A stretch of 64,000 bases of DNA from Phycisphaerae bacterium (lineage in GTDB: Bacteria; Planctomycetota; Phycisphaerae; JAJVII01): the NCBI GenBank assembly GCA_022072085.1, contig JAJVII010000033.1, positions 1-64,000 on the forward strand, in the 5' to 3' direction. Shown here in pieces: positions 23,511 through 31,808 of this stretch. Positions within the stretch are counted from its first letter, which is position 1. Each line of letters begins with the position of its first letter. The translations under genes were made by a program, and so were the position numbers. The notes under the pieces are model-generated. The model saw only the letters and a list, made by a program, of their open reading frames with translations. It ran no database searches and was not told the origin of the DNA.

Positions 23511-26273
23511 TTGAGTCGATTCGATGCCAGCGAGCGGGTCGAGGAGCTTCTCATCGAAGAGGAGATGAAGAACTCCTATCTGACCTATTCGATGAGCGTG
23601 ATCATGAGCCGGGCCCTGCCGGACGTCCGCGACGGACTCAAGCCGTCGCAGCGGCGGATCCTGGTGGCGATGAACGACCTGAATCTCGGCCCGCGCTCCA
23701 AGCACCGCAAGTGCGCCAAGATCGTCGGCGACACCTCCGGCAACTATCACCCCCACGGCGACCAGGCGACCTATGGCACGCTGGTCCGCATGGCCCAGCA
23801 TTTCTCGATGCGCTACCCGCTGGTCGACCCGCAGGGCAACTTCGGGACCATCGACGGCGACCCGCCCGCCGCGATGCGATACACCGAGGCCCGGCTGGCG
23901 TCGCCGGCGATGGAACTGCTCGCTGACCTGCGGCTGGACACCGTCGACTTCGTCCCCAACTACGACGAGACGCGCAACGAACCGGTCGTGCTGCCCGGCA
24001 AGTTCCCCAACCTGCTGGTCAACGGCAGCCAGGGCATCGCGGTCGGCATGGCCACGAGCTGCCCGCCGCACAACCTGACCGAAGTCTGCAACGCCCTGAT
24101 TGCCCTGATCGAGAAGCCCGATCTGACGGTCAAGGACCTGCTCAAGATCATCCCCGGGCCGGATTTCCCGACCGGCGGATTCATCGCCGGGCGCAGCGGA
24201 ATCCTCAAGGGCTACTCGACCGGCCGCGGCATCATCACCAACCGCGCCCGCCTGCACACCGAGCAGGGCCGCGGCGGCAAGACATCCATCGTCGTCGATG
24301 AGATGCCGTACCAGATTCTCAAGCAGACGGTCATCGACCGGATCGTCGCCCTGGTCAAGGACGGCAAGCTCACCGACATCGCCGACGTGCGCGACGAGTC
24401 CGACCGCGAGAGCAACATCCGCCTGGTGATCGAGCTGAAGCGCGAGGGCGACGAGCAGGTCGTCATCAACCAGCTCTACAAGCACACGCCGCTCCAGAGC
24501 ACGTTCAGCATCATGAACATCGTGCTGGTGGACGGCCGCCCGATGACGCTGCCCCTCAAGGATCTGCTCCAGCTCTTCATCGAGCACCGTGTCGAGGTCA
24601 TCAGCCGGCGCACGCGGCATCTGCTGGCCAAAGCCCGCCAGCGTGCCCACATCCTCGAAGGCCTCATCCTCGCGGTCAGCGACATCGACGAGATCATCGA
24701 GCTGATCAAGACTTCGCCCGACGCCCCGACGGCCCGGCAGCGGCTGATGGACAAGCCGATTCGGCTGAAGGAACTGGCGACGCTCTCCAAGCTGCTGCCC
24801 GAGAAGTTCATCGCCACCCGCGGCGCCGACGACCAGTTCCTCACCGGTCCGCAGGCCGACGCAATCCTCATCATGCAGCTCCAGCGGCTGACCGGCCTGG
24901 AGATCGAGAAGCTCGCCAAGGAGTACAACGAGCTGGCCGAGGAGATCGCCGGCTACGAGCGCCTGCTCAGCGACGAGCGGAATATCCTGGACGTGGTCCG
25001 CGAGGACTGCTACGAGCTGCGCGAGAAGTACGGCGACGAACGCCGCACCCAGATCATCGACGACGTCGCCGACCTGGACGTCGAGGACCTGATCGCCGAG
25101 GAGCACGTGGTCGTCACGGTCAGCCGCGACGGCTACATCAAGCGGATGCCGCTGAACACCTACCGCCGCCAGGGCCGCGGCGGGCGGGGCATCCGCGGCA
25201 GCGCGACCAAGGAAGAGGACATCATCGAGCACCTGTTCACCGCGGTGACGCACGACTACCTGCTCGTGTTCACTAACATGGGCCAGCTCCACTGGATCAA
25301 GGTCTACGACATCCCGCAGATGTCGCGCACCAGCAAGGGCCGGGCCATCGTCAACCTGCTCAACCTGCGCAAGGACGAGACCGTCGCCGCGATCCTGCCG
25401 GTCCGCGAATTCGGCGAGGGCTTCGTCGTGATGGCCACCCGCAAGGGGATCATCAAGAAGACCGAGCTGGCCGCCTACAGCCGGCCCAAGCGCGGCGGCA
25501 TCATCGCGTGCAGCCTCAAGAGCGGCGACGACGAGGTCATCGGCGTCGCGCTGACCACGGGCAACGACGAGATCGTCCTGGGCACGCGCGGCGGCATGGC
25601 CGCCCGCTTCAAGGAAACCGACGTCCGCCCGATGGGACGCCACGCCGCCGGCGTCCGCGGCATCCGCCTCAAGAAGGACGACGCCGTCGTTGACATGGCC
25701 ATCGCCGACAAGACCGCCAGCCTGCTCACCGTCTGCCAGAGCGGCTACGGCAAGCGGACCGAATTTGAGGAGTATCGCCTCATCGGCCGAGGCGGCCAGG
25801 GCGTCATCAACATCAAGACTTCCGATCGCAACGGGCCGGTCATCGCCCTCAAGAGCGTCCGCGAGGAAGACGAGTTGATGCTGATCACGGCCAAGGGCAT
25901 CATCACCCGCATCGCCGTCAGCCCGGTCCGCAAGATCGGCCGCGGGACTCAGGGCGTCCGCCTCCAGCGGCTGGACGAGGGCGATACGGTCGTCGCGGTG
26001 ACGCGGATCATCCCCGAGCCGGGCAACGGCGACGGCGACGATCAGCGCCGGCTGGCCCTGGCCGGCAGCGGCGAAGAGGACCTGCCGGACGACGCGGCCG
26101 AGGCCGACGAGAGCGCTGACGAGGCCGCAGACGCGGAAGACGTGCAGGCCGACGATGCGATCCAGGACGAGCCCTCCGGCGACGACGACTCGGCTGAACA
26201 GACCGGCGACGCACCGGACGACGGTCCGCAGCCGTCCAGGTCGCGCCTGAGGAAGAAGCGGAAGCACCGCTGA
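23511..26273 (+). CDS. gyrA: DNA gyrase subunit A
   Basis: 920 aa from a TTG preceded by GGAAAGGA. The breakage-reunion domain has the active-site Tyr124 in [10 protein letters not shown] (E. coli Tyr122). The C-terminal domain has the GyrA box QGRGGRG ([12 protein letters not shown]), which separates it from ParC. Six blade repeats and a very acidic tail with a basic end (RLRKKRKHR) follow. In the quinolone region [15 protein letters not shown], the positions equal to E. coli Ser83 and Asp87 are Gln85 and Gly89. gyrB is not adjacent. Confidence 0.98.
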   Translation: MSRFDASERVEELLIEEEMKNSYLTYSMSVIMSRALPDVRDGLKPSQRRILVAMNDLNLGPRSKHRKCAKIVGDTSGNYHPHGDQATYGTLVRMAQHFSMRYPLVDPQGNFGTIDGDPPAAMRYTEARLASPAMELLADLRLDTVDFVPNYDETRNEPVVLPGKFPNLLVNGSQGIAVGMATSCPPHNLTEVCNALIALIEKPDLTVKDLLKIIPGPDFPTGGFIAGRSGILKGYSTGRGIITNRARLHTEQGRGGKTSIVVDEMPYQILKQTVIDRIVALVKDGKLTDIADVRDESDRESNIRLVIELKREGDEQVVINQLYKHTPLQSTFSIMNIVLVDGRPMTLPLKDLLQLFIEHRVEVISRRTRHLLAKARQRAHILEGLILAVSDIDEIIELIKTSPDAPTARQRLMDKPIRLKELATLSKLLPEKFIATRGADDQFLTGPQADAILIMQLQRLTGLEIEKLAKEYNELAEEIAGYERLLSDERNILDVVREDCYELREKYGDERRTQIIDDVADLDVEDLIAEEHVVVTVSRDGYIKRMPLNTYRRQGRGGRGIRGSATKEEDIIEHLFTAVTHDYLLVFTNMGQLHWIKVYDIPQMSRTSKGRAIVNLLNLRKDETVAAILPVREFGEGFVVMATRKGIIKKTELAAYSRPKRGGIIACSLKSGDDEVIGVALTTGNDEIVLGTRGGMAARFKETDVRPMGRHAAGVRGIRLKKDDAVVDMAIADKTASLLTVCQSGYGKRTEFEEYRLIGRGGQGVINIKTSDRNGPVIALKSVREEDELMLITAKGIITRIAVSPVRKIGRGTQGVRLQRLDEGDTVVAVTRIIPEPGNGDGDDQRRLALAGSGEEDLPDDAAEADESADEAADAEDVQADDAIQDEPSGDDDSAEQTGDAPDDGPQPSRSRLRKKRKHR

Positions 26274-26307
26274 TCGAGTCGGACGACGGGACGACGAGAA
26301 TTCCACC

Positions 26308-26342
26308 GGGCCGGTCCCGGACAGTTCGGGATCGGCCCGTTT
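26308..26342 (+). terminator. Terminator after gyrA
   Basis: GGGCCGGTCCCG (26308-26319) pairs with CGGGATCGGCCC (26327-26338) with one G-T mismatch around a 7-nt loop, followed by GTTT. The T-run is short. Confidence 0.65.
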
Positions 26343-26431
26343 CGCGTCATCGCTTCGGTCGCGATGGCCGATGAAATGATTGGCCCGTCGCGTGCGCGGC
26401 GGCCGAAGACGAACGCCCGGACAGACGCCCC

Positions 26432-27973
26432 ATGGCCCGCATGACGAGCAGCCCGACGCCCACCTTCGAGCGGCGCGAAGCCAGCCGCAGCCACCTGCGC
26501 AGCATCCTGGTCGCCTGGCTGTTCGGCGCCGCGTGGGCGGCGCTGGTCAGCGGCGCGCCGATGATTCGCTTCAGCGAAGAGATGGGCCTGAAGAGCCATC
26601 CCTTCGCCTGGGGCCTGCTGGCGGCGATGCCCTACATCGCCACCGTCTTCCAGTTCCTGGGCAGCTACCTGGCCGAGCGAGGCCTCCGTCGCAAGGCCAC
26701 CTTCTTCATCGGCCTGCTGATCCAGCGTCTGACCTGGCTGGCGATCGCCGCCCTGCCCTGGCTGATCGCGCCGCGGAGCACGGCGGCCATCCTGTCGGTG
26801 CTGGGGCTGGTGGGGCTCCAGGCCGCCGGCGCCGCTTTCGGCACTCCGGCGTGGACGAGCTGGATGGCCAGCGTCATCCCGACGCGCGTCCGCGGGCGTT
26901 ACTTCGGCCTGCGCACCCAACTGGGCATGATGACGCTCATCCCCACGGCGCTGGTCGCCGGCGTACTGCTCAACAGCGTCCGCACCGGCATGCTGCGGTT
27001 GCCCTGGCCGCACGGGCTGACCCATTGGACCTGGTGGTCGCACCCCGTCCACTGGACGACGCTGGGCCTGTGCAGCGCGTTCTTCGCCATCGCCTCGATA
27101 CTCGGCGTACTGGACGTCCTCATGTTCTGGCGCGTGCCGGACCAGCGACGGTCGCCCGGCGACGGGCATCGCCCGCCGACGCTGCGGGAGATCTTCGGCC
27201 CGCCGCTGCGCAACGTCCAGTTCCGCCGCTTCCTGACGTATTACTTCACTTTCACGATCGCCGTGCCGGGTATCGGCTACTACGTCTGGCTGTACGTGCT
27301 CAACGGAATCGGCGTCGGCGACGTCTGGGCCCAGGCAATGTTCATGGGCGGCGGCGGGCTGGGCGCCATCGTCGCCTGCGGCATGTGGGGCAAGCTGATC
27401 GACCGCTTCGGCCGAAAGACCGTCTGGCGGATCGCCTATGTCCTGCCGATCGTGCTGCCGTTGCTCTATGGCGGGCTGAGCCCGAGGTGGTGGGCCCTGG
27501 GCTTCGCGGTGACGATCCTGGATGGGGCGTTCTGGAACGGCGTCGAGCAGACCAACTTCAACAACCTGCTGCACTTCTCCGGCGGGCAGAACGGCGCCGG
27601 CTCGTCCAGCTATCAGGCCATCTTCGCGCTCGCGCTGGCGCTGGCCGGCACGCTCAGCGGACTGCTGTTCGGGGGGATCGCCCGGCTGGTCGAGAACTGG
27701 CATGCCGACCTGGGCGGGCTGCACCTGACCTACTTCCACGCGATCTTCGCGGCCGCGGTCGTCATCCGCCTGCTGACCTACCTGTTCCTGCTGCCGCGCG
27801 TGCAGGACGACGGCGTTCAGCCGGTCCGGGCGGCGGTGCAATACATGCTCAGCGGCGCCTACAACCGCGTCTGGGGCATGCTTACTTTCCCCTGGCGGGT
27901 CATCAGCGCCGCCGGCGCCCGCCGACCCGGCGGACCCGACGCCGACCCACCCGACGCCGACCCGCAGGCGTAG
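26432..27973 (+). CDS. MFS transporter, tandem paralogue 1
   Basis: 513 aa, about 12 predicted transmembrane segments. It opens LRSILVAWLFGAAWAALVSG APMI-type (TM1) with SEEMGLK; RVRGRYFGLRTQLG is the cytoplasmic loop 2-3 region, and WTSWMAS precedes it. ATG 26432 or 26441 could start it. The next gene shares the same segments in the same order (RGRYFGLR-QLG, REIFGPPLRN--FRRFL, NGIDQ/NGVEQT-FN-LLHF), so the two are a duplication. Substrate unknown; no drug-pump motif C is obvious. Confidence 0.87.
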   Translation: MARMTSSPTPTFERREASRSHLRSILVAWLFGAAWAALVSGAPMIRFSEEMGLKSHPFAWGLLAAMPYIATVFQFLGSYLAERGLRRKATFFIGLLIQRLTWLAIAALPWLIAPRSTAAILSVLGLVGLQAAGAAFGTPAWTSWMASVIPTRVRGRYFGLRTQLGMMTLIPTALVAGVLLNSVRTGMLRLPWPHGLTHWTWWSHPVHWTTLGLCSAFFAIASILGVLDVLMFWRVPDQRRSPGDGHRPPTLREIFGPPLRNVQFRRFLTYYFTFTIAVPGIGYYVWLYVLNGIGVGDVWAQAMFMGGGGLGAIVACGMWGKLIDRFGRKTVWRIAYVLPIVLPLLYGGLSPRWWALGFAVTILDGAFWNGVEQTNFNNLLHFSGGQNGAGSSSYQAIFALALALAGTLSGLLFGGIARLVENWHADLGGLHLTYFHAIFAAAVVIRLLTYLFLLPRVQDDGVQPVRAAVQYMLSGAYNRVWGMLTFPWRVISAAGARRPGGPDADPPDADPQA

Positions 27974-28096
27974 GCTCTGTTCAGATTGTGTAAACGGCTC
28001 AGCGAGTCATTTTCCGATCGCCCCTTGCCCGAGCGGATCGCCGGGGCTATAAGTATCGGAATTTGAAGCCGACAGATCGCGCCGGCCGGTGATTCC

Positions 28097-29704
28097 ATGA
28101 CTCGCTCGACAGCCACCCCGACCCCCGACGACCCGCGGACCGCGACGCGGGCACATCTTCGCAGCGTGATGGTCGCGTGGATATTCGGCGCCGCCTGGAT
28201 GGCGCTGGTCACCGGCGCCCCGTTCATCCGCTTCAGCGAGGAGATGGGCCTCCGCGACGAGAGCCGCAGCTGGGTCTGGGGCATCCTGTCGGCGATCCCG
28301 TTTATCGGCACGCTTTTCCAGATGCTCGGCAGCTACTGGATCGAACGGTCCGGCCGCCGCAAGGCGCTCTTCGTCGTCGGCAACCTCATCCAGCGGTTCA
28401 CCTGGATGGGCGTCGCGGCGGTTCCCTGGCTGATGGTTCCCGGCACATGGGCCGCGGTGCTCAGCGTGATGGGCCTGGTGCTCCTTCACGCAACCAGCGG
28501 AGCGATGGCCGCCCCGGCCTGGACGAGCTGGATGGCCGACATCATCCCGCCGCGGCTGCGCGGCCGCTACTTCGGGCTGCGCAGCCAGCTCGGACTGTCG
28601 ATCATCATCCCCGTGTCGCTCGCGGCCGGCTGGCTGCTCCAGGCGTCGCGGACCGGCGTGCTGGCCGTCCCCGTCCCCGACTCGCTCACGCAGTGGCATC
28701 TGACCCGTTTCGCGTTCGGCCTGTCGACGCTGCACGTCTGCATGATCTTCTTCACGCTGGCCGCCCCGCTGGGGATGATCGACATCCTCTGCTTCCTGCG
28801 CGTGCCGGACGTGCCCAGCCGCGGCGAGGACGAACCGCCGCCGAGCTTGCGCGAGATTTTCGGCCCGCCGTTGCGCAATCGCGAGTTCCGCCGGTTCCTG
28901 CTGTTCTACGGCGTGTTGATCCTGGGCACGCCGGGCGCGGGCAACTACTTCTGGCTTTATGTGCTCAACGACGTCGCCGTCGGCGAGGCGTGGGCCCAGG
29001 CGATCTTCATGGTCACCCCGGCCATCGGTGCGATCCTCATGGCCGCCTTGTGGGGCCGTCTGCTCGACCGCTACGGCCGCAAGACCCTCTGGCGGATGAC
29101 CGTGCTGCTGCCCTGCTTCATCCCGATGACCTGGATCTTCGTGCGTCCCTCGTCCTGGCCCGTGGCCCTGATCCTCACCTTCGTCGGCGGCATCTGTTGG
29201 AACGGCATCGACCAGGCGACCTTCAACGGGCTGCTGCACTTCACGGGCACGCAGTCGCGATCCTCGAGCTACCAGGCGGTTTTCGCGCTGGTCGCATCGG
29301 TCGCCGGCTGCCTTTCGGGGCTGCTGTTCGCCGGCATCGCCAAGCTGACAGGGCCCTGGACGCTTGTGATCGCCGGGCACACGTTCCATCACGCCCGGTT
29401 CCACCTGGTCGTCGCGGGAGTCGCGTTCAACCGGTACCACGTCATCTTCATGGCGGCGGGGCTGCTTCGGCTGACCAGCTACCTGTTCATGCTGCCCGGC
29501 GTGCGGGACGACAGCCGCGAGCCCGTGCGCGTGGCTATGCGATACGTCTTCACCAACGTCTACAACACCATCTACACGCGGCTGAGTTTCCCCCTGCGGA
29601 TTTTCGGCGCGGCCATCCGCAAAGCGAGTTACTCCCCCGACGGCGACGCGGAGGACGACGCCGACTCGCCCGCGCCCCCGCGGACGCCGGACAGTAACGG
29701 CTAG
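28097..29704 (+). CDS. MFS transporter, tandem paralogue 2
   Basis: 535 aa, paralogue of the preceding transporter: LRSVMVAWIFGAAWMALVTG, RGRYFGLRSQLGLS, REIFGPPLRNREFRRFL, GRLLDRYGRKTLWRMTV (the MFS loop 8-9 motif). It has a longer extracytoplasmic segment before TM11 (HTFHHARFHLVVAGVAFNRY). It ends in a 4-nt overlap with the stop of the convergent gene at 29701. The spacing of 123 nt from copy 1 suggests separate transcription or a long internal leader. Confidence 0.87.
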   Translation: MTRSTATPTPDDPRTATRAHLRSVMVAWIFGAAWMALVTGAPFIRFSEEMGLRDESRSWVWGILSAIPFIGTLFQMLGSYWIERSGRRKALFVVGNLIQRFTWMGVAAVPWLMVPGTWAAVLSVMGLVLLHATSGAMAAPAWTSWMADIIPPRLRGRYFGLRSQLGLSIIIPVSLAAGWLLQASRTGVLAVPVPDSLTQWHLTRFAFGLSTLHVCMIFFTLAAPLGMIDILCFLRVPDVPSRGEDEPPPSLREIFGPPLRNREFRRFLLFYGVLILGTPGAGNYFWLYVLNDVAVGEAWAQAIFMVTPAIGAILMAALWGRLLDRYGRKTLWRMTVLLPCFIPMTWIFVRPSSWPVALILTFVGGICWNGIDQATFNGLLHFTGTQSRSSSYQAVFALVASVAGCLSGLLFAGIAKLTGPWTLVIAGHTFHHARFHLVVAGVAFNRYHVIFMAAGLLRLTSYLFMLPGVRDDSREPVRVAMRYVFTNVYNTIYTRLSFPLRIFGAAIRKASYSPDGDAEDDADSPAPPRTPDSNG

Positions 29705-31023
29705 AATTTCTCGACGAAGGTGGGTTCTTCCGCGGCGTGGCGGGCAGCCAGTCCGCGCCGCAGGCCCGGCAGCAGGAAGAAAGCGGCCGCCGCCGACAGG
29801 GCGATCAGCACCGTGCCCGTCAGGAACGGCAGACGCCCGGGCGTCATGCCCGCGTGCCGGCTCGAAATGCCGTACAGCCAGCCGAACAGCACCGGCCCGC
29901 CGATCCGCGCGATCGCCCCGACCGACTGGCCCAGCCCGAGGTTCTGCCCCTGCTCGTCGGCGCCGGAGAAGACGCTGATCAGCCCCGTGGCCGACGGGCT
30001 GAACAGCCCCTGCCCTACCGACATGGCTACGCTGCCGAGGATGAGCATCCAGACGCCGTAGCCCTCAGCCAGCACCAGGAACGAAACGGCGACCACGACC
30101 GACCCGGCGGCGATCAGGACCGGCTCGCCGAACCGCCGGGCCATTCGGCCGACCAGCCCGCCCTGCACCAGCACCATCACGATGCCGATGAGAACGAAGA
30201 AGAGGAACGTCGCGATGGTCTGGGCATGGTGGGGGTCGGGGTACGAGAGGAAGTTGATGCGGTCGCCGATCAGCGCGACGAAGAAGACCTCCATGCCGGC
30301 CCAGGCGAGCATGGCGACGAAGTAGATGGCCAGTATCCCGCCGAGGATCGGGTTGGCCAGCGCCGACAGCAGCCGCCGAACGTGCAGCAGGTCCGGGCCG
30401 ACGACCTCGGCGTGATGCGCCGCAGACCGGTCAATGGTCTCGGGCAGCATCCACCAGGCCATGACCAGCGACGCGACAGCCAGCACCGCCGCGCCGTACG
30501 CGGGCAGGCCCTCGAAGAGACTGCCGGCGACCGGCTGCCAGAACTTCAGGCTCAGCCCGGCCCCGAACGCCGGGCCGAGCACGAAGCCCAGCCCGAACGC
30601 CGCTCCCAGCAGGCCCATCGCGTGCGACCGCTGCTTGTGCGTGGTGATGTCGGCGGCGTAGGCCTGGGCCACCGAGATGTTGCCCCCGGTGATGCCGTCC
30701 AGCGTCCGGCTGACGAACAGCATCCAGATCGACCGCAACTGGTAGCCGACGCCGAGCATGATGAAACTGACGGCGGTGCCGACGATGCTCAGCAGCAGGA
30801 TCGGACGGCGCCCCACGCGGTCGCTGAGGCGGCCGAGGATCGGCGCCGCGATGACCTGGCCGACCGAGTAGCTGGCGAACAGCAGCCCGATCGACAGGTC
30901 CGTCATGCCCAGGCTCTTGCTCCAGTGCGGCAGCAACGGAATGATCAGCCCGAAGCCGATCAGGTTGACCAGGGTGACGAAGAAGAGCGTGGACAGGGAG
31001 GCCTTGCCGGCTGTGGGCTTCAC
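29701..31023 (-). CDS. MFS efflux-type transporter (TetA/MdtG-like)
   Basis: 440 aa, 12 predicted transmembrane helices. Motif A is clear at residues ~65-75 (GRLSDRVGRRPILL); VSRTLDGITGGNISVAQAYA is motif B/C-like, matching TetA and MdtG proton antiporters (FxGxxGA-xxV). It belongs to a different MFS branch from the two neighbours. The opposite orientation and overlapping stop argue it is transcribed alone, from the 160-nt divergent gap shared with the DUF2203 gene. Confidence 0.88.
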   Translation of the reverse strand: MKPTAGKASLSTLFFVTLVNLIGFGLIIPLLPHWSKSLGMTDLSIGLLFASYSVGQVIAAPILGRLSDRVGRRPILLLSIVGTAVSFIMLGVGYQLRSIWMLFVSRTLDGITGGNISVAQAYAADITTHKQRSHAMGLLGAAFGLGFVLGPAFGAGLSLKFWQPVAGSLFEGLPAYGAAVLAVASLVMAWWMLPETIDRSAAHHAEVVGPDLLHVRRLLSALANPILGGILAIYFVAMLAWAGMEVFFVALIGDRINFLSYPDPHHAQTIATFLFFVLIGIVMVLVQGGLVGRMARRFGEPVLIAAGSVVVAVSFLVLAEGYGVWMLILGSVAMSVGQGLFSPSATGLISVFSGADEQGQNLGLGQSVGAIARIGGPVLFGWLYGISSRHAGMTPGRLPFLTGTVLIALSAAAAFFLLPGLRRGLAARHAAEEPTFVEKF

Positions 31024-31090
31024 TCGAGACTCCCGCGTTCAGGGAACAGAATCAACTCGCCGATTATATCCATATACCGTTGCTTTTGCC

Positions 31091-31118
31091 TTGTGCAGCC
31101 CGGCACGCCTAGTATTGT
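31091..31118 (+). promoter_or_regulatory. Candidate promoter of the DUF2203 gene
   Basis: TTGTGC at 31091-31096, a 16-nt spacer and TATTGT at 31113-31118, about 66 nt before the ATG. Confidence 0.35.
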
Positions 31119-31183
31119 GCGGCGACCGGTCCCGCGGATCGGCGGACCGGCCGGTGAAGGCACGGGACGGAAACGGAGACGGC

Positions 31184-31630
31184 ATGAGCAATACATCGCA
31201 GACCAACGAACAAGCCATCCCCCGCGAGAAGCGTTTCTTCACGCTGGCCGAAGCCAACCGAGCCCTGCCGCTGGTCAGCCGGATCGTCGCGGACATCCAG
31301 CGCGCCTATCGCGACGCCAAGGCCGTCCGGGCCCGCGCCGAAAGCCACGTCGCCGAGAACCGCACCCAGGCCGCCCAGGAAGAAGAAGTCCGCCTCGACC
31401 GCGTCATGGACGAACTGAACCGCTACGTCGAAGAACTGGCCGAGGTCGGCGCCCAGCTCAAGGACTGGGACATGGGGCTGATCGACTTCCCCGCGATCCA
31501 CCAGGGCCGCGAGGTGCTGCTCTGCTGGCATCCGGGCGAGGCGGCCATCGCCTTCTGGCACGACGTCAACGCGGGCTTTGCCGGTCGCCAGGCGGCCGAC
31601 CTGCTGGACGATCGCGCCCGTGGCCGGTAG
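31184..31630 (+). CDS. DUF2203 family protein
   Basis: 148 aa from the ATG at 31184 (CGGAGA upstream). REKRFFTLAEANRALPLVSRI opens the DUF2203 domain; a helical hairpin follows (residues ~40-95) and then the conserved block LKDWDMGLIDFPAIHQGREV-LLCWHPGE, with the family's acidic and histidine residues. No function is established for the family. It is widespread in Planctomycetes, Deinococcus-Thermus and actinobacteria. Confidence 0.85.
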   Translation: MSNTSQTNEQAIPREKRFFTLAEANRALPLVSRIVADIQRAYRDAKAVRARAESHVAENRTQAAQEEEVRLDRVMDELNRYVEELAEVGAQLKDWDMGLIDFPAIHQGREVLLCWHPGEAAIAFWHDVNAGFAGRQAADLLDDRARGR

Positions 31631-31705
31631 GCCCAGCCGCGTCGCATTGACATGTCGCGGGGGTCGCAGAGAAACTGCAACTGCACCTGTCCCTTGCCAG
31701 GCGCA

Positions 31706-31803
31706 CCGGCGGGTCGTCTAATGGCCGAGTGGCTGCCGCTCGCCGCAAGCCGGCGTGCGGCTGGGCCATTCAACTCGCCGAGGCGGACGCACCCGCCGGG
31801 AGG
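31706..31803 (+). promoter_or_regulatory. Structured leader directly upstream of the lipoprotein gene (candidate cis-regulatory RNA)
   Basis: An outer stem CCGGCGGGT (31706-31714)/ACCCGCCGG (31791-31799) encloses a long hairpin: AATGGCC/GGCCATT (31720-31726/31764-31770), GCCGC/GCGGC (31735-31739/31757-31761) and CGCCG/CGGCG (31741-31745/31751-31755). The 3' arm abuts the ribosome-binding site GGGAGG (31798-31803), so folding could gate translation. Confidence 0.5.
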
Positions 31804-31808
31804 TCGCA

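Noticed and set aside
23394-26306. Very long open frame (970 aa) antisense to gyrA, and similar long antisense frames over 11576-14257, 31770-34271 and 36682-39630
   Set aside because: High GC in codon position 3 keeps the opposite frame open. Their residue make-up is skewed to Arg/Ala/Asp/Val with no domain motifs, and the sense strands encode recognisable proteins.
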